Of a stretch of 64,000 nucleotides of DNA, positions 23,687-33,500 are shown piece by piece (the stretch's first letter is position 1; each line of letters begins with the position of its first letter). The translations under genes and the position numbers were made by a program. Location: assembly GCF_013204845.1 (NCBI RefSeq), contig NZ_JABMKY010000011.1, positions 1 to 64,000 of the forward strand, given 5' to 3'. Source of the stretch: Paenibacillus qinlingensis. GTDB taxonomy: Bacteria; Bacillota; Bacilli; Paenibacillales; NBRC-103111. Below the pieces are notes generated by a model. That model saw only the letters and a program-made list of their open reading frames with translations, searched no databases and had not been told where the DNA came from.

Positions 23687-25471
23687 ATGAAACGACTTAA
23701 GAAATTCATCACAGTTTTGATTGTAATCACAGGAATACTTATTTCAATGCCTCTTTCAAGTGTTCATGCGGACCAAGCATCGGTTAATGCCCCATCAGAC
23801 TCCCCGATATTATCGATTAAGGAGCAAGGAGAGCGTTTCTTATTTGGCAAAACAAAGACGGTGAAGGAGTTGGGGTATCAGTCCGGCTTTTATATGAGAT
23901 CCATACATTCGTTCTGGGATGGCAGTAAAGCGATATTCGTTAATAACCAAGACCCAACAACGTCGGTAATTTCCAATAATGCTAATGGAGATTTGGTCGA
24001 ATTTCTGATCATGGTACTGCAAAATAGTTCGAATGGATCTGCCAATGTACCGGTTCCGGCCGAAGCGGAGCGTCGGGGAAGAGGACTGTCCGCGGTGGCC
24101 AAGGATGAGAAGGAACGGTATTGGACTATAAAAAAAGGCGTGATCAACGACCCCATCACCACACCACGCGGTGAGAAGATTAATAGGGAGCGTTCTCTCC
24201 AGCTTCTTCGATTTGGTTGGCATGAGACGAACGGTCCGTTGACGATCGATTTGGCGGAGGCTCTCGGACAGGAGGGAAATCCGAATCAGTATGTGTCCGA
24301 CGTTCAGTTTGGCGGTGGAGTCTTGTATGTGACTTTAAACTCGCTTTCAGGCGGGAAGGTACAAGTGGCGGCGGTTGACCCAAGTTCTAATAAGATCCTA
24401 TATACGCTGCCGGTAAATAATAATGTCAACGTCATTCCAATGAAGGACGGAAAGTTAGCCTTGCAAGATCAGGGGAAGTTAACCGTATATGCAGCAAAAG
24501 GGAAGGAAGAAAAAAGCATTCGACTATCCGAGTTGTCCCCGCTTTTGACAGGATTGGAACCCATCATATTTACACCAATCAGTGGCGGTGACGGATACGT
24601 CTTGGAACAGGGTGACCGTTGGTTCACTTTGAATTCAGGCTTTTCCAAGGTGTTGTCACAAAGTCCTCGCCAAGGTACTCTTCCGATTGAGTGTCCAAAT
24701 TGCCCTGGATTTGAAAGATGGTTGCCAGTGAATGCAACGCAGTACCTATATGTGAAGGATCAGTCCTTTATTATATTGAAACAATATGATTCCGTAAGAA
24801 TTAATTTTTTTGGAGAACAACTGCTGACTGACGTTCCTGCGTATCTAGACGTCGAAGAAGGGCGTGTGTGGGTGCCGCTGCGTGCAATGACTGAAGCGAT
24901 GGGATACAGGATTGGCTACATCGAGGAGCAGAGACAAATCAAGCTCGAGCTGCCGGATCGGATACTCACGATTAATCAAGACAATCCACAGATTGAAATG
25001 AGGACGATCCAGGAATATGGGCGAACCTATGTCAGCATTCGCCAGCTATCCGAGTTGCTTGGAAAGCCTGTAGAGTGGGAGCAGGAAAGCTATACGGTCT
25101 TTGTTGCCAAAGGTGAAATATTACGTCAGAAAGTCCCTGCGCAACTCTTGGATGATTGGGATGCGCTTCGGGAAGTGCTCCAGAACGTCGATGATCTAAT
25201 CGCTATTTCGTACACGCAGGCTCAAATTAAAGAGATTTGGGCCAAAAAAACGCAAGAGGATTACAGAGAGGTTTTACAATCTTTCGTTAAGATGACGTTA
25301 CAGAAAGAAGTAGGGTCCATAATGACGTTAAGTGATCAAGACGGTCACCAATGGATTGGGGTTATTACAAAGGACGGCTTCGTTTACAAGATTCATTTGG
25401 TGAATCGTAAGGATTACGATGGAAGCTTCTGGCTAGTAGTGGCTTATGGTGAGCTCGTACTAACGCAGTAA
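23687..25471 (+). CDS. Secreted protein with copper-amine-oxidase-N-like domain
   Basis: A signal peptide (MKRLKKFITVLIVITGILIS to VHADQA) predicts secretion of this 594-residue protein. The middle is a beta-propeller-like region with a LPIECPNCPGFERW motif. At about residues 370-475 there is the duplicated DVPAYLDVEEGRVWVPLRAM and GRTYVSIRQLSELLG pattern of the copper amine oxidase N-terminal-like domain (PF07833), which in Paenibacillus proteins is a cell-surface or peptidoglycan-associated module rather than an oxidase. The C-terminal 110 residues are unrecognised. ATG 23687 follows AAAAGGAAATTGGGGATGAACA. It is monocistronic, with terminators on both sides. Confidence 0.8.
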   Translation: MKRLKKFITVLIVITGILISMPLSSVHADQASVNAPSDSPILSIKEQGERFLFGKTKTVKELGYQSGFYMRSIHSFWDGSKAIFVNNQDPTTSVISNNANGDLVEFLIMVLQNSSNGSANVPVPAEAERRGRGLSAVAKDEKERYWTIKKGVINDPITTPRGEKINRERSLQLLRFGWHETNGPLTIDLAEALGQEGNPNQYVSDVQFGGGVLYVTLNSLSGGKVQVAAVDPSSNKILYTLPVNNNVNVIPMKDGKLALQDQGKLTVYAAKGKEEKSIRLSELSPLLTGLEPIIFTPISGGDGYVLEQGDRWFTLNSGFSKVLSQSPRQGTLPIECPNCPGFERWLPVNATQYLYVKDQSFIILKQYDSVRINFFGEQLLTDVPAYLDVEEGRVWVPLRAMTEAMGYRIGYIEEQRQIKLELPDRILTINQDNPQIEMRTIQEYGRTYVSIRQLSELLGKPVEWEQESYTVFVAKGEILRQKVPAQLLDDWDALREVLQNVDDLIAISYTQAQIKEIWAKKTQEDYREVLQSFVKMTLQKEVGSIMTLSDQDGHQWIGVITKDGFVYKIHLVNRKDYDGSFWLVVAYGELVLTQ

Positions 25472-25483
25472 AGTATATAGTGG

Positions 25484-25517
25484 AAAAGAGCATCGTTAAT
25501 AGGATGATGCTTTTTTG
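25484..25517 (+). terminator. Rho-independent terminator
   Basis: AGCATC (25489-25494) pairs with GATGCT (25506-25511), extended by flanking A and T runs ending in TTTTTT. It lies just after the 594-aa gene. Confidence 0.75.
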
Positions 25518-25610
25518 TTCATATGGAAAATTGAAAGTAAATATCAGTAAAACGGAAAATTATCAACGTGCCTCCGAACCTATATATAACTTAGCAGGAG
25601 TTGAAAATGA

Positions 25611-26081
25611 ATGGGTTTTGAAAAAAGTAAATGCATTCAACTTACAATTACTGTGTTACTTTTAAACTTTTTCTCCGTATTAATATCGTTCATGCTATCA
25701 TTTTTTATGGGAATCACGATATTTTCTACTAAATTTGGCAAACCATACATAGGTGCAGTTCTTTATTACTTTTGGTGTGCTCTCCCAATCGTTTTGATTA
25801 TGCCCTCTGTGTTTTATCAAAGATTAAAGACAGGGAAGATTGGAAACATACTTATTATATCCCTAGTAAATGGTGCTCTGTTTTCTCTTTTTTCGCTATT
25901 TGTAATTCATCTGTACTTGGATAATATGGATTATTTTCCGTTGATACAATCCTCTGGGGTCGGATATGCAGTCATATTTGATAATTTAAGTTTATATTTT
26001 CTTGGAGTATTATTTTCAGCTAGTATTCTCTTAACAGGATTATTTCCAAGATTCAAATTTAAAAGGATGAAACAAGAATGA
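25611..26081 (+). CDS. Small integral membrane protein, about four helices
   Basis: The 156-residue product is very hydrophobic with about four membrane helices, including LTITVLLLNFFSVLISFMLS, GAVLYYFWCALPIVLIM and FLGVLFSASILLTGLF, and a basic end (RFKFKRMKQE). No family is recognised. GCAGGAG lies about 10 bases before ATG 25611. Its stop overlaps the lipoprotein gene start (ATGA), so the two are co-translated and may act together. Base composition is AT-rich compared with the flanking genes. Confidence 0.65.
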   Translation: MGFEKSKCIQLTITVLLLNFFSVLISFMLSFFMGITIFSTKFGKPYIGAVLYYFWCALPIVLIMPSVFYQRLKTGKIGNILIISLVNGALFSLFSLFVIHLYLDNMDYFPLIQSSGVGYAVIFDNLSLYFLGVLFSASILLTGLFPRFKFKRMKQE

Positions 26082-26488
26082 ACGTCTTCTTCAAGATTAT
26101 CTGCGTATGTACTTTGCTATTAATAATAATTGGATGCAATAAAGACCCAAAACTTGATGGGGCCATTAAGATTAGTCAAATGGAGAGAACCTCCATATCA
26201 GAGAAAATATTGAAACAGAATAAAGACGCCGACATTCTATGTGTCTATGGTGCACGTTTTTATAAACGCGCCGAAGATCAGGAAAAATATAGACAAGTGG
26301 ATTTGAAAAAAAATCATGAGTTAGGCGAGGTAAGAAAAGAGTACAAAAATGGGTATATTTTCGAAGATTACATGGCAACTAAACTCCAAGTTGGGACAAA
26401 GATATTTACAATTCAAGGTAAAATGCAATCTGAATTGCTTCTTGTAAAGCTTGGGGAAAAATATGTTGCTTATGTATATGAGAATTAG
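26078..26488 (+). CDS. Small lipoprotein, 136 aa
   Basis: The N-terminus FFKIICVCTLLLIIIGCNKD is a lipoprotein signal with the cysteine at about residue 20. The mature part (about 115 residues) is charged, with a C-terminal beta-rich segment (LLVKLGEKYVAYVYEN). No family is recognised. It overlaps the preceding membrane-protein gene by 4 bases and is followed by a clear terminator, so the two form a small operon. Confidence 0.7.
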   Translation: MNVFFKIICVCTLLLIIIGCNKDPKLDGAIKISQMERTSISEKILKQNKDADILCVYGARFYKRAEDQEKYRQVDLKKNHELGEVRKEYKNGYIFEDYMATKLQVGTKIFTIQGKMQSELLLVKLGEKYVAYVYEN

Positions 26489-26526
26489 AAGGATGTAAGA
26501 GGCATCCTAATAAATCTTAAAGTCAC

Positions 26527-26556
26527 AGGCTGCCGAGTATACCGGCAGCCTTTTCT
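26527..26556 (+). terminator. Rho-independent terminator
   Basis: AGGCTGCCG (26527-26535) pairs with CGGCAGCCT (26543-26551) around 7 bases, followed by TTTCT. It ends the membrane-protein/lipoprotein operon. Confidence 0.88.
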
Positions 26557-26634
26557 CAACGAAACGGCAGGTTTGTTGAGTTATTCGCCGAATAGAAGTA
26601 TTAACTATTAAATGTTAATTATTGGGGGAGACGA

Positions 26635-27356
26635 GTGAACAAAGAACAATTTAATGAGTTAATTGGAAAACTATTTGGTGGACTTCTAAATCAATTTAAT
26701 TCTGGAGAGGAATTTGCATTTTACCACTATGGTCCTGATTTAATCCGTCGAATTGGGTATGCAACAAATATTACCCCCGAACTTATTGAACAAGCCGCGC
26801 AAAAGAAAGTTGATCTTATAGTTACCCACCATGATGCGTGGGATTTTGTCTTTGGAATGAAAGAAGCCATTTTTTCGTACATTTGCCACTGGATTATGCT
26901 GAATTTGGCACATGTACTTCATTATTCAATGCACTTGGAATAAATAGTGTTATCCAACAATCAATTGAAATTGAGGGTAGAAGCCAACCTGGCATTGGAG
27001 AATTCCAAATCCCTATAAGCTTTCAAGAATTAAGTGAGCGGGTTAGTGAGGTCCTAAGTGAAAATGTGAAATCGTGGAAAAACTCAGATAAGCGAATAAA
27101 AAGAGTGGGGATTATTACTGGGGCAGGAAATTCTACCCAAAGTCTTCGTGATGCCCATTATTCAGAATGTGATGTCTATATTACTGGCGAGAAAATCTTA
27201 TATACAGTTCAATATGCAAAGTTCATTAAAATGAACCTGATTGTTGGAAGTCACACATTCACAGAGATCTTTGGCGTGAGGTCCCTTTCTGAAAAAATCA
27301 AAGAGCAATACGACTACTTAGAGCTAATAGAACTAGTAGAAGATCATTTTGAATAA
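26635..27356 (+). pseudogene. Nif3-like dinuclear metal centre protein, broken by deletion
   Basis: GTG 26635 (GGGGGAGACGA upstream) starts a frame with Nif3/YbgI features up to LIVTHHDAWDFVFGMKEA, whose HH pair is a metal-ligand motif. The frame is then lost near 26870 in a run of six T. A second frame continues with HFFVHLPLDYAEFGTCTSLF and runs to 27356, including the C-terminal TGEKILYTVQYAKFIKMNLIVGSH-like end of the fold. Compared with the family, a dozen or so residues between the two parts are also missing, so a small deletion rather than a simple sequencing slip seems likely. The product would be non-functional. Confidence 0.7.
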
Positions 27357-27424
27357 ATTTGTTGTTAATTTAACGGATAGCTATAGGTTTAAGTAATTGA
27401 TGAGAAGAAAAGGGGGAAACCGAA

Positions 27425-27880
27425 ATGAAGACGATCAAGTGCATGATGGACCACCTGTACTGGGCAGACGGACGCATCTTGGATGCGCTCGAAGAAAGTG
27501 AGACGAAGAACAAGGACCTTCTGAAGCTGGTTCGGCACGTCGCGGTCGCGGAACGAGTCTGGCTTTCCCGATTGCAGGGCAAGGGCAGCGCACAATATAC
27601 GTTGTGGGAGGAAACGGAAGACTTTACGGCAATTCGGACGATGTTCGAAGAAAACGCCGAGCGATATCGCGTCTATATCGAAGGGCTAGAGGAATCTGAG
27701 TTGGACGAGATGATCGACTATGCGAACCAGAGTAAGGTTCCGTTCCGAACATCCGTCCGGGATATCCTGTTGCAGGTCCTTTTACATGGGCAATATCACC
27801 GGGGACAGATCAACCGGGCACTTCGAATCGAATCGGCAGAGCCTGCCCAAGTCGATTACATCACGTTCGCGAGGCTCTAA
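27425..27880 (+). CDS. DinB-family protein
   Basis: The 151-residue four-helix-bundle protein has the three metal-ligand histidines expected for DinB-like enzymes: MMDHLYWAD (near residue 9), RHVAVAERVW (near 38) and LLHGQYHRGQ (near 121-124). The family includes metal-dependent thiol transferases and many uncharacterised proteins, and is expanded in Bacillota. ATG 27425 follows AAAAGGGGGAAACCGAA. Its GC content is clearly higher than the Nif3 relic upstream. Confidence 0.85.
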   Translation: MKTIKCMMDHLYWADGRILDALEESETKNKDLLKLVRHVAVAERVWLSRLQGKGSAQYTLWEETEDFTAIRTMFEENAERYRVYIEGLEESELDEMIDYANQSKVPFRTSVRDILLQVLLHGQYHRGQINRALRIESAEPAQVDYITFARL

Positions 27881-27948
27881 CATAGCCCGATTATTACCAA
27901 TAAGTTAAAAACAGAGCTCAACATATGAAGCGAACGGAGGCGTTACAC

Positions 27949-28665
27949 TTGCAATTGACTCTGGACAATATCGTCAAGAAATTCGGCGATAAAAAGGTGC
28001 TTCAAGATGTTGGATTCAGATTCCAGAAAGGAAAAATTTATGGACTGCTCGGCCGCAACGGAGCTGGGAAGACGACGCTGTTCAATTGTTTGAGCGGCGA
28101 GACAAAAATGGACGGGGGACAAGCGCTCCTTGAGGATAATGGCGTTGTGCGGGAGCTACGTGAAGAGGATGTCGGGTATGTGTACTCGCTGCCGATTCTG
28201 CCCGAGTTTCTGACCGGCTATGAATTCGTTAAGTTCTTCATGGATATTAACCGGGACAACCTGCGGCCGGACCTAAGCATCGACGCTTACTTCGACATCA
28301 TGAGCATGTCCAAAGAAGATCGGCACAGGCTGATCAAAAGCTACTCCCACGGGATGAAAAACAAAATTCAGATGCTGCTCTTTCTCATTACGAAACCGCC
28401 GATCATTCTGCTTGACGAGCCGCTCACCTCCTTCGACGTCATCGTGGCGTTGGAGATGAAAAATATGTTGCGTGAGATGAAGCGCGATCATATCCTCATT
28501 TTCTCGACCCACATTTTACAGTTAGCTTCCGATCTATGCGATGAGCTTGTTGTGCTGAACAATGGCCGGCTGTCCACTGTTCCAGCAGAACTATTGCACA
28601 GTCCGGATTTCGAACAGCACGTTATTCATTTGTTAAAGGATGAAGGCCATGCTGAGAACAATTAA
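27949..28665 (+). CDS. ABC transporter ATP-binding protein (ABC-2 exporter type)
   Basis: Walker A is GLLGRNGAGKTTLFN, the signature is YSHGMKNKIQML (the relaxed form usual in ABC-2 exporters) and Walker B with D-loop is IILLDEPLTSFD, with the H-loop in LIFSTHIL. I start at TTG 27949 because GGAGG lies 8 bases upstream (27936-27940); an ATG at 27925 has no good site. The 238-residue protein would energise the membrane protein encoded next, whose start lies inside this gene's 3' end. The exported substrate is unknown. Confidence 0.9.
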   Translation: MQLTLDNIVKKFGDKKVLQDVGFRFQKGKIYGLLGRNGAGKTTLFNCLSGETKMDGGQALLEDNGVVRELREEDVGYVYSLPILPEFLTGYEFVKFFMDINRDNLRPDLSIDAYFDIMSMSKEDRHRLIKSYSHGMKNKIQMLLFLITKPPIILLDEPLTSFDVIVALEMKNMLREMKRDHILIFSTHILQLASDLCDELVVLNNGRLSTVPAELLHSPDFEQHVIHLLKDEGHAENN

Positions 28666-30253
28666 TACGCTGCTCGCCATCCGGACTTCCTCAGCAGCCA
28701 ATCGGTTTATTTATTACGCGCAGATGCTTCCACTTATCGGCAGACAGATACCGGACACCGTCTATGCCAATCTGCCTATTAAAAAAACCGTTACCGTCAT
28801 CGCACTCATTCTGAATGTGCTTTGGGGACTCTTTTCCAAGCTAGCCTATACGGGGCTTTTCATTTATTTGCCTGCCGCTGCACTGGATCGGTCGCTGCCT
28901 CAGGAAGACCAATTGCAGCTGTTTTTGCACATTTTTTTGCTGCTTAGCTTCGTGGTCGCTGGTGGCACCACTGCCTCTGTTTTGGAGCCGAAACGTGAGA
29001 AATACATCGCCGTGAAGCTGATGCGGCTTTCGCCGGCCACCTATATGCGGACTTCGCTCAGTTATCGTTACTGCACATACTTTGTTTATTATATTCCTGC
29101 TCTGCTGCTATTTACTTCCTTGCTGGGTGCTTCCATTATGCAAGGGCTGGCGTTGGCGATTGTGGTCACGTTTTGGCGAGTATTCTGCGAATATATGCAT
29201 CTTAAGCTGTTTGAGAAAACGGGCATTGAGCTGATCCGAAAAACCTTGTTTGTCTGGTTGATGATCGGACTTGGATGTGCGGCCGCTTATATACCGCTAT
29301 TCCTTAACTGGACACCAAATAGCAGTTCAATGCTAATTGGTTTGCCTTCTGTTCTCGTCATTGCGGCATTAGGTATTTTCGCTGCGGTGCGGCTAGCCCG
29401 GTATCCCGATTACCGAACTGCGGTTGAAGTCGCTACGAAACGGGACGATCCGCTGTTGGATATCGGGCGCATGATGACGGATGCCAAGAAAACGAGTGTC
29501 CGATCCAAAGACAGCGATTACGATTTGACGACGATGCAGGCCGACATGTTCAAAACCAAGGAAGGTTATGCTTATCTGAATGCGCTTTTCTTCGCACGGC
29601 ATCGCAGTCTGATAACGCAACCGGTCTACAAAAGACTAGCCATCATTGGCGGTTTTGGCGTTGTAGGTACTGTTTTTGTAGCGTTGGACAGTCAATGGGG
29701 CGCTCTTCTGAGTTCAAACCTGGGAATTATTCTTCCTTTCCTGGTTTTGATTTTGAACTTTCTGACTGTAGGGGAAAGGGTATGCCGGGCTATATTTTAC
29801 AACTGCGATCTCAGTCTGCTGCGTTACAGCTTCTATCGGAATGCCGCGAACCAACATTTTCGCATCAGGCTGTACCGAATCATGGGGCTGAATTTGACCA
29901 TTGCCTCCGCTCTTGGAGTCGCTCTGACGTTGTTCGCGCTGGCAGCAGGTGCGGCGGTAAATCTGGAGTTGCTTCTGCTGTGGGTGTGCCTGCTGGTGCT
30001 GGCCATTTTCTTCTCCGTCCATCATCTGTTGATGTACTATATCTTTCAGCCCTACTCGACTGAACTGAATGTGAAAAATCCTATTTTTTATATCTTGAAC
30101 TTGCTCGTGTCGTCGGCAAGCGGGATCAGTATAGGAGTAAAAGCACCGGCGCTACCTTTCACTGTAGGAGTCGTGGTTGTCACACTCGTTTACTTGGCCG
30201 CTGCGTTTTTACTCGTACGCCGATTCGGTCATCGCACTTTCAGGGTGAAATAA
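28649..30253 (+). CDS. ABC-type transporter membrane protein, 534 aa
   Basis: About twelve hydrophobic helices are spread over 534 residues, for example VIALILNVLWGLF, FLHIFLLLSFVVAGG, GALLSSNLGIILPFLVLILNFL and the last pair GISIGVKAPALPFTVGVVVV. A large hydrophilic loop lies near residues 265-320. It is the permease partner of the preceding ATPase, with the genes overlapping by 17 bases. ATG 28649 is preferred over ATG 28640 because AAAGGATGAAGG precedes it at a workable distance. Exporters of this layout often carry peptides or lipids, but no specific family could be named. Confidence 0.82.
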   Translation: MLRTINTLLAIRTSSAANRFIYYAQMLPLIGRQIPDTVYANLPIKKTVTVIALILNVLWGLFSKLAYTGLFIYLPAAALDRSLPQEDQLQLFLHIFLLLSFVVAGGTTASVLEPKREKYIAVKLMRLSPATYMRTSLSYRYCTYFVYYIPALLLFTSLLGASIMQGLALAIVVTFWRVFCEYMHLKLFEKTGIELIRKTLFVWLMIGLGCAAAYIPLFLNWTPNSSSMLIGLPSVLVIAALGIFAAVRLARYPDYRTAVEVATKRDDPLLDIGRMMTDAKKTSVRSKDSDYDLTTMQADMFKTKEGYAYLNALFFARHRSLITQPVYKRLAIIGGFGVVGTVFVALDSQWGALLSSNLGIILPFLVLILNFLTVGERVCRAIFYNCDLSLLRYSFYRNAANQHFRIRLYRIMGLNLTIASALGVALTLFALAAGAAVNLELLLLWVCLLVLAIFFSVHHLLMYYIFQPYSTELNVKNPIFYILNLLVSSASGISIGVKAPALPFTVGVVVVTLVYLAAAFLLVRRFGHRTFRVK

Positions 30254-30302
30254 ACGAGAAAAGGGAGCAGATTGCCGTGGCAACTGCTCCTTTTTCTCGT
30301 TG
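30253..30302 (+). terminator. Strong Rho-independent terminator
   Basis: AACGAGAAAAGGGAGCAG pairs with CTGCTCCTTTTTCTCGTT over 18 positions around a 13-base loop that itself can pair (TTGCC/GGCAA). It ends the ABC exporter operon. Confidence 0.9.
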
Positions 30303-30544
30303 TAATGAGTAGAGTATAAAATTAGTTTTAACATATCAGAGACCATCTAATGTGACATATAAATGAGGTGGATTCGACAAAATCTAGTACTATTTTAATA
30401 CTTTTCTAAAAAATATATGATAATATACCGATATAAAATAATAAATATCGACAAATACCAACAATTTATAGGTATTGAGGAGGGGTGTTTTAGAACTACC
30501 TTTGTGCAACTGTTGATGAAAAACTAGGAAAAGAGGAATAAACG

Positions 30545-33500
30545 TTGAATAGACGTCGGAAAGCCGGATTGGCCAAACTATTAATTGCTGCATTGCTATT
30601 GCAGTTCATACCGTTCTTGCACGGCGGTTCGAGTGTAGCTCAAGCTAAAGATGTGGCTCCCGGGACTAACACAGTGCTGCAGAATACATACGGTCCTGCA
30701 ACAAAAATTACGGATTATACGTGGCAGAGAGTAACAACGAATCTTTCACCTGGTGCAAGACAGGGTGCAGCCATGGTCTTTGACGAGATGGTTGAGAATG
30801 TAGTCATGTTCGGAGGTCAGGGGAATAGCGGCCTTTTCGATGAGACCTGGATTTGGAATGGCTATGAGAAAACATGGCAGGAACTTCAACATCTAACTCC
30901 TTCTCCATCAAAACGAAAGGGCGCAGCCATGGCTTATGATCCAGCCACGGGGAAAGTTCTTTTATTCGGAGGCGAGGGTCAGTCCGGCACGCTGCTAGGT
31001 GATACTTGGCTTTGGGATGGTATAGATGCCAAGTGGGAGCAAGTTCAAGGGCTTACTGACTCTCCGATAGCTCGCGGAGGCGCTCAGCTTGCCTATAACG
31101 GCGATCAGTTGATTCTGTTCGGCGGATATTCAGGCAGCGGAAGTTCCAAGCATCTTCAGGATGATACTTGGCTGTGGGATGGAACTGGCTGGACTCAGGC
31201 TACGCCTGCAGATAAGCCGCCTGCTGAGTATGGCGGGCAGATGGCTTTTGACGGCAAAACTGCTGTGCTTTACGGTGGGAACTCAGGCTCTATTACGAAA
31301 GAGTATACGAGTGAAGGTACGAAAACAACGAAAACGATCACGCACGATGACAGCTCTCCATTATTATGGAAATGGGATCGGGAAGCAAATAACTGGACTT
31401 CAATAGCTGGTCCAGAGGGGTACGGACGTTGGGGGCAGGCGATGGCCTACGATGGACGGCGTGTTGTCTTTTTTGGCGGAGAACGTGATTATGTTCATAC
31501 GTATACTAACGAATTGGTTTCGAGATTAAAGCTGCCATCGAGCACGTATCCACCTACGAGGGGGAGTATGGCTTATGGCTGGAATGGAACTAAGTGGGAA
31601 ACTGCTCCGTTGAAATTCTCCACCGGAGTTATGTATAAAAGTAATATGGACGATAAGGGAAAGGTTTATGAGGTCCAGGGGAAACCCAATCAAGTGCCAT
31701 TCCCGTTAACCAATGCCAACATGGCGTTTGACGGCAAAAATTTCATCATGTTCGGTGGAAATCGCGATGAAATTATGATCATGGATATGGTTTTCGGCGC
31801 TAAAGTCGGTGCTGAGCCTGCAGCTATTATGAACGAAACTTGGCTGTACGGATATACGCCTCCGACAGCGCCAGGTGTTAAGCTTACGGTGGATCCGATC
31901 CTTCAGTTTGATCCAAAGCATACGAATGATATCGTCAGTGTAATTACGAATGTTTATGATGATGGAACGAAAGACATTACAGCACGAGGGGTAGAGTACC
32001 GAGAGTATTTTCCAAGTGATGGAACTACAGCAGAGAAATTCGGCGATTGGGTTAAAGTACCGTATACGGGTACAGAAGAAGGGACGAGCTCCTTTACGGT
32101 AGAATTAAAAGGCCTTACGTGGCATCAAGAATATGAAACGCGTGGCTATGCAACGAATGAAATTGGTAAGAGCTACACGGAAATAAAACGATTTATTATG
32201 AAAGATGATCCGAGTATGGTAAAACCGGATGTCGATATTGACCGCGTAGGAGCTTCAGTTCTGCATGTGAAAGATAAGATGCGATTGGTCGCAATCGGTG
32301 TAGGTATACCTAATTTACTTCGTAAACCGCTAGCAGATATTCATTACTATTTGCAAGGTAAGGACGGCACGCAATATCCCCTTATTTACAATATTATTAA
32401 TGAACGCCAGTTGGAATTGACATGGAAGGATGAATTGCCGCCGGGCAAATATGATATACACCTGGAGCATGATTTCTATGAAGATTATGTATTTACTGAA
32501 GGTTTGATGATAACCGCACTAGACTTCTACAAACCAAGAAACTTTGCTAGAGTAGATGTGCCTAGCTCGTCTGCTAGCAATGAGGCAGACAGTCTTGGTC
32601 TGCAGGGGCCGTTCACGGAGACTCCAGAAGAGCCTGGTCTCTATACACTTAATGACACTACTGAACCGGTAATCATTAACGACTCGGTGATGTTCAAGGG
32701 AACGAGCCTTAAGGTGGACAAAACAAAACAACCAGCGACAATAACTGGCGATGGCCGCTTATATGTCAACGGCGGTGGAGCACTCGGTTCGAATGTGTCT
32801 TACACGATTCATGAGGGGCCGTTTACCATCACGTCAGACAAGTTCGCTTTGGATTTGAGCGGCTCGCAAGCGACGGACTACTTGAACATGGATATGCCGG
32901 TCAAAGCAAGCTCGTTTATTTTTACAAAGGACGGTCTGCGTTTAACTGGTGATCTGGAAATCGGTTTGCAAGTAGGAACTCAAAAGGTTAAGGAAACGGT
33001 GCCGTTTGATGGCCTGCAATTCCGTAACAACCGCTTTGATTTGTCGGGTACCTACACGATGAAGAATAGCTTTCAGGTGGGCCCAATCAAAGCAAGTGAT
33101 ACGAAATTCGTTGTGGAAAGCCGCATTCCTTATGTAGGTGTTCAGGGAACAGGCAGCTTACCAGATACGAACTTAAGTTTCGACTTAAATATGAAAACCA
33201 AACAAGGACGCTTGGATGCCGTAAGTTTTGGCATGTACAAAAAAGTGAAGCTTGCTTCGACAGGTCTACAAGTCAATTATCTATTCGGCAATGTGGACAA
33301 ACTTGCAGAGAAATCGCAGATTCCTCAGAAGTTCAGTGTCACTGGATCTGTGAACGATCTTATTGTTCCTGAAATGAAGCATCCGCAGGCCAATTACAAG
33401 TTTAATCTAATCGGTACCGATTCTATTGATATGAATCTATCGAACTACGGCTTTAATGGCAGTGGAATTGAATACTACTATTGGCTGCCAGTGAAGAACA

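Noticed and set aside
25480-25665. 61-codon ORF after the 594-aa gene
   Set aside because: It runs through a terminator and overlaps the better-supported membrane-protein gene.
28325-28400. Degenerate ABC signature as a sign of an inactive ATPase
   Set aside because: YSHGMKNK is within the usual range for ABC-2 exporter ATPases (YSxGMKxK); Walker motifs are intact.
30428-30520. Riboswitch or structured leader before the giant surface-protein gene
   Set aside because: Only short AT-rich inverted repeats are present; no riboswitch consensus could be recognised.
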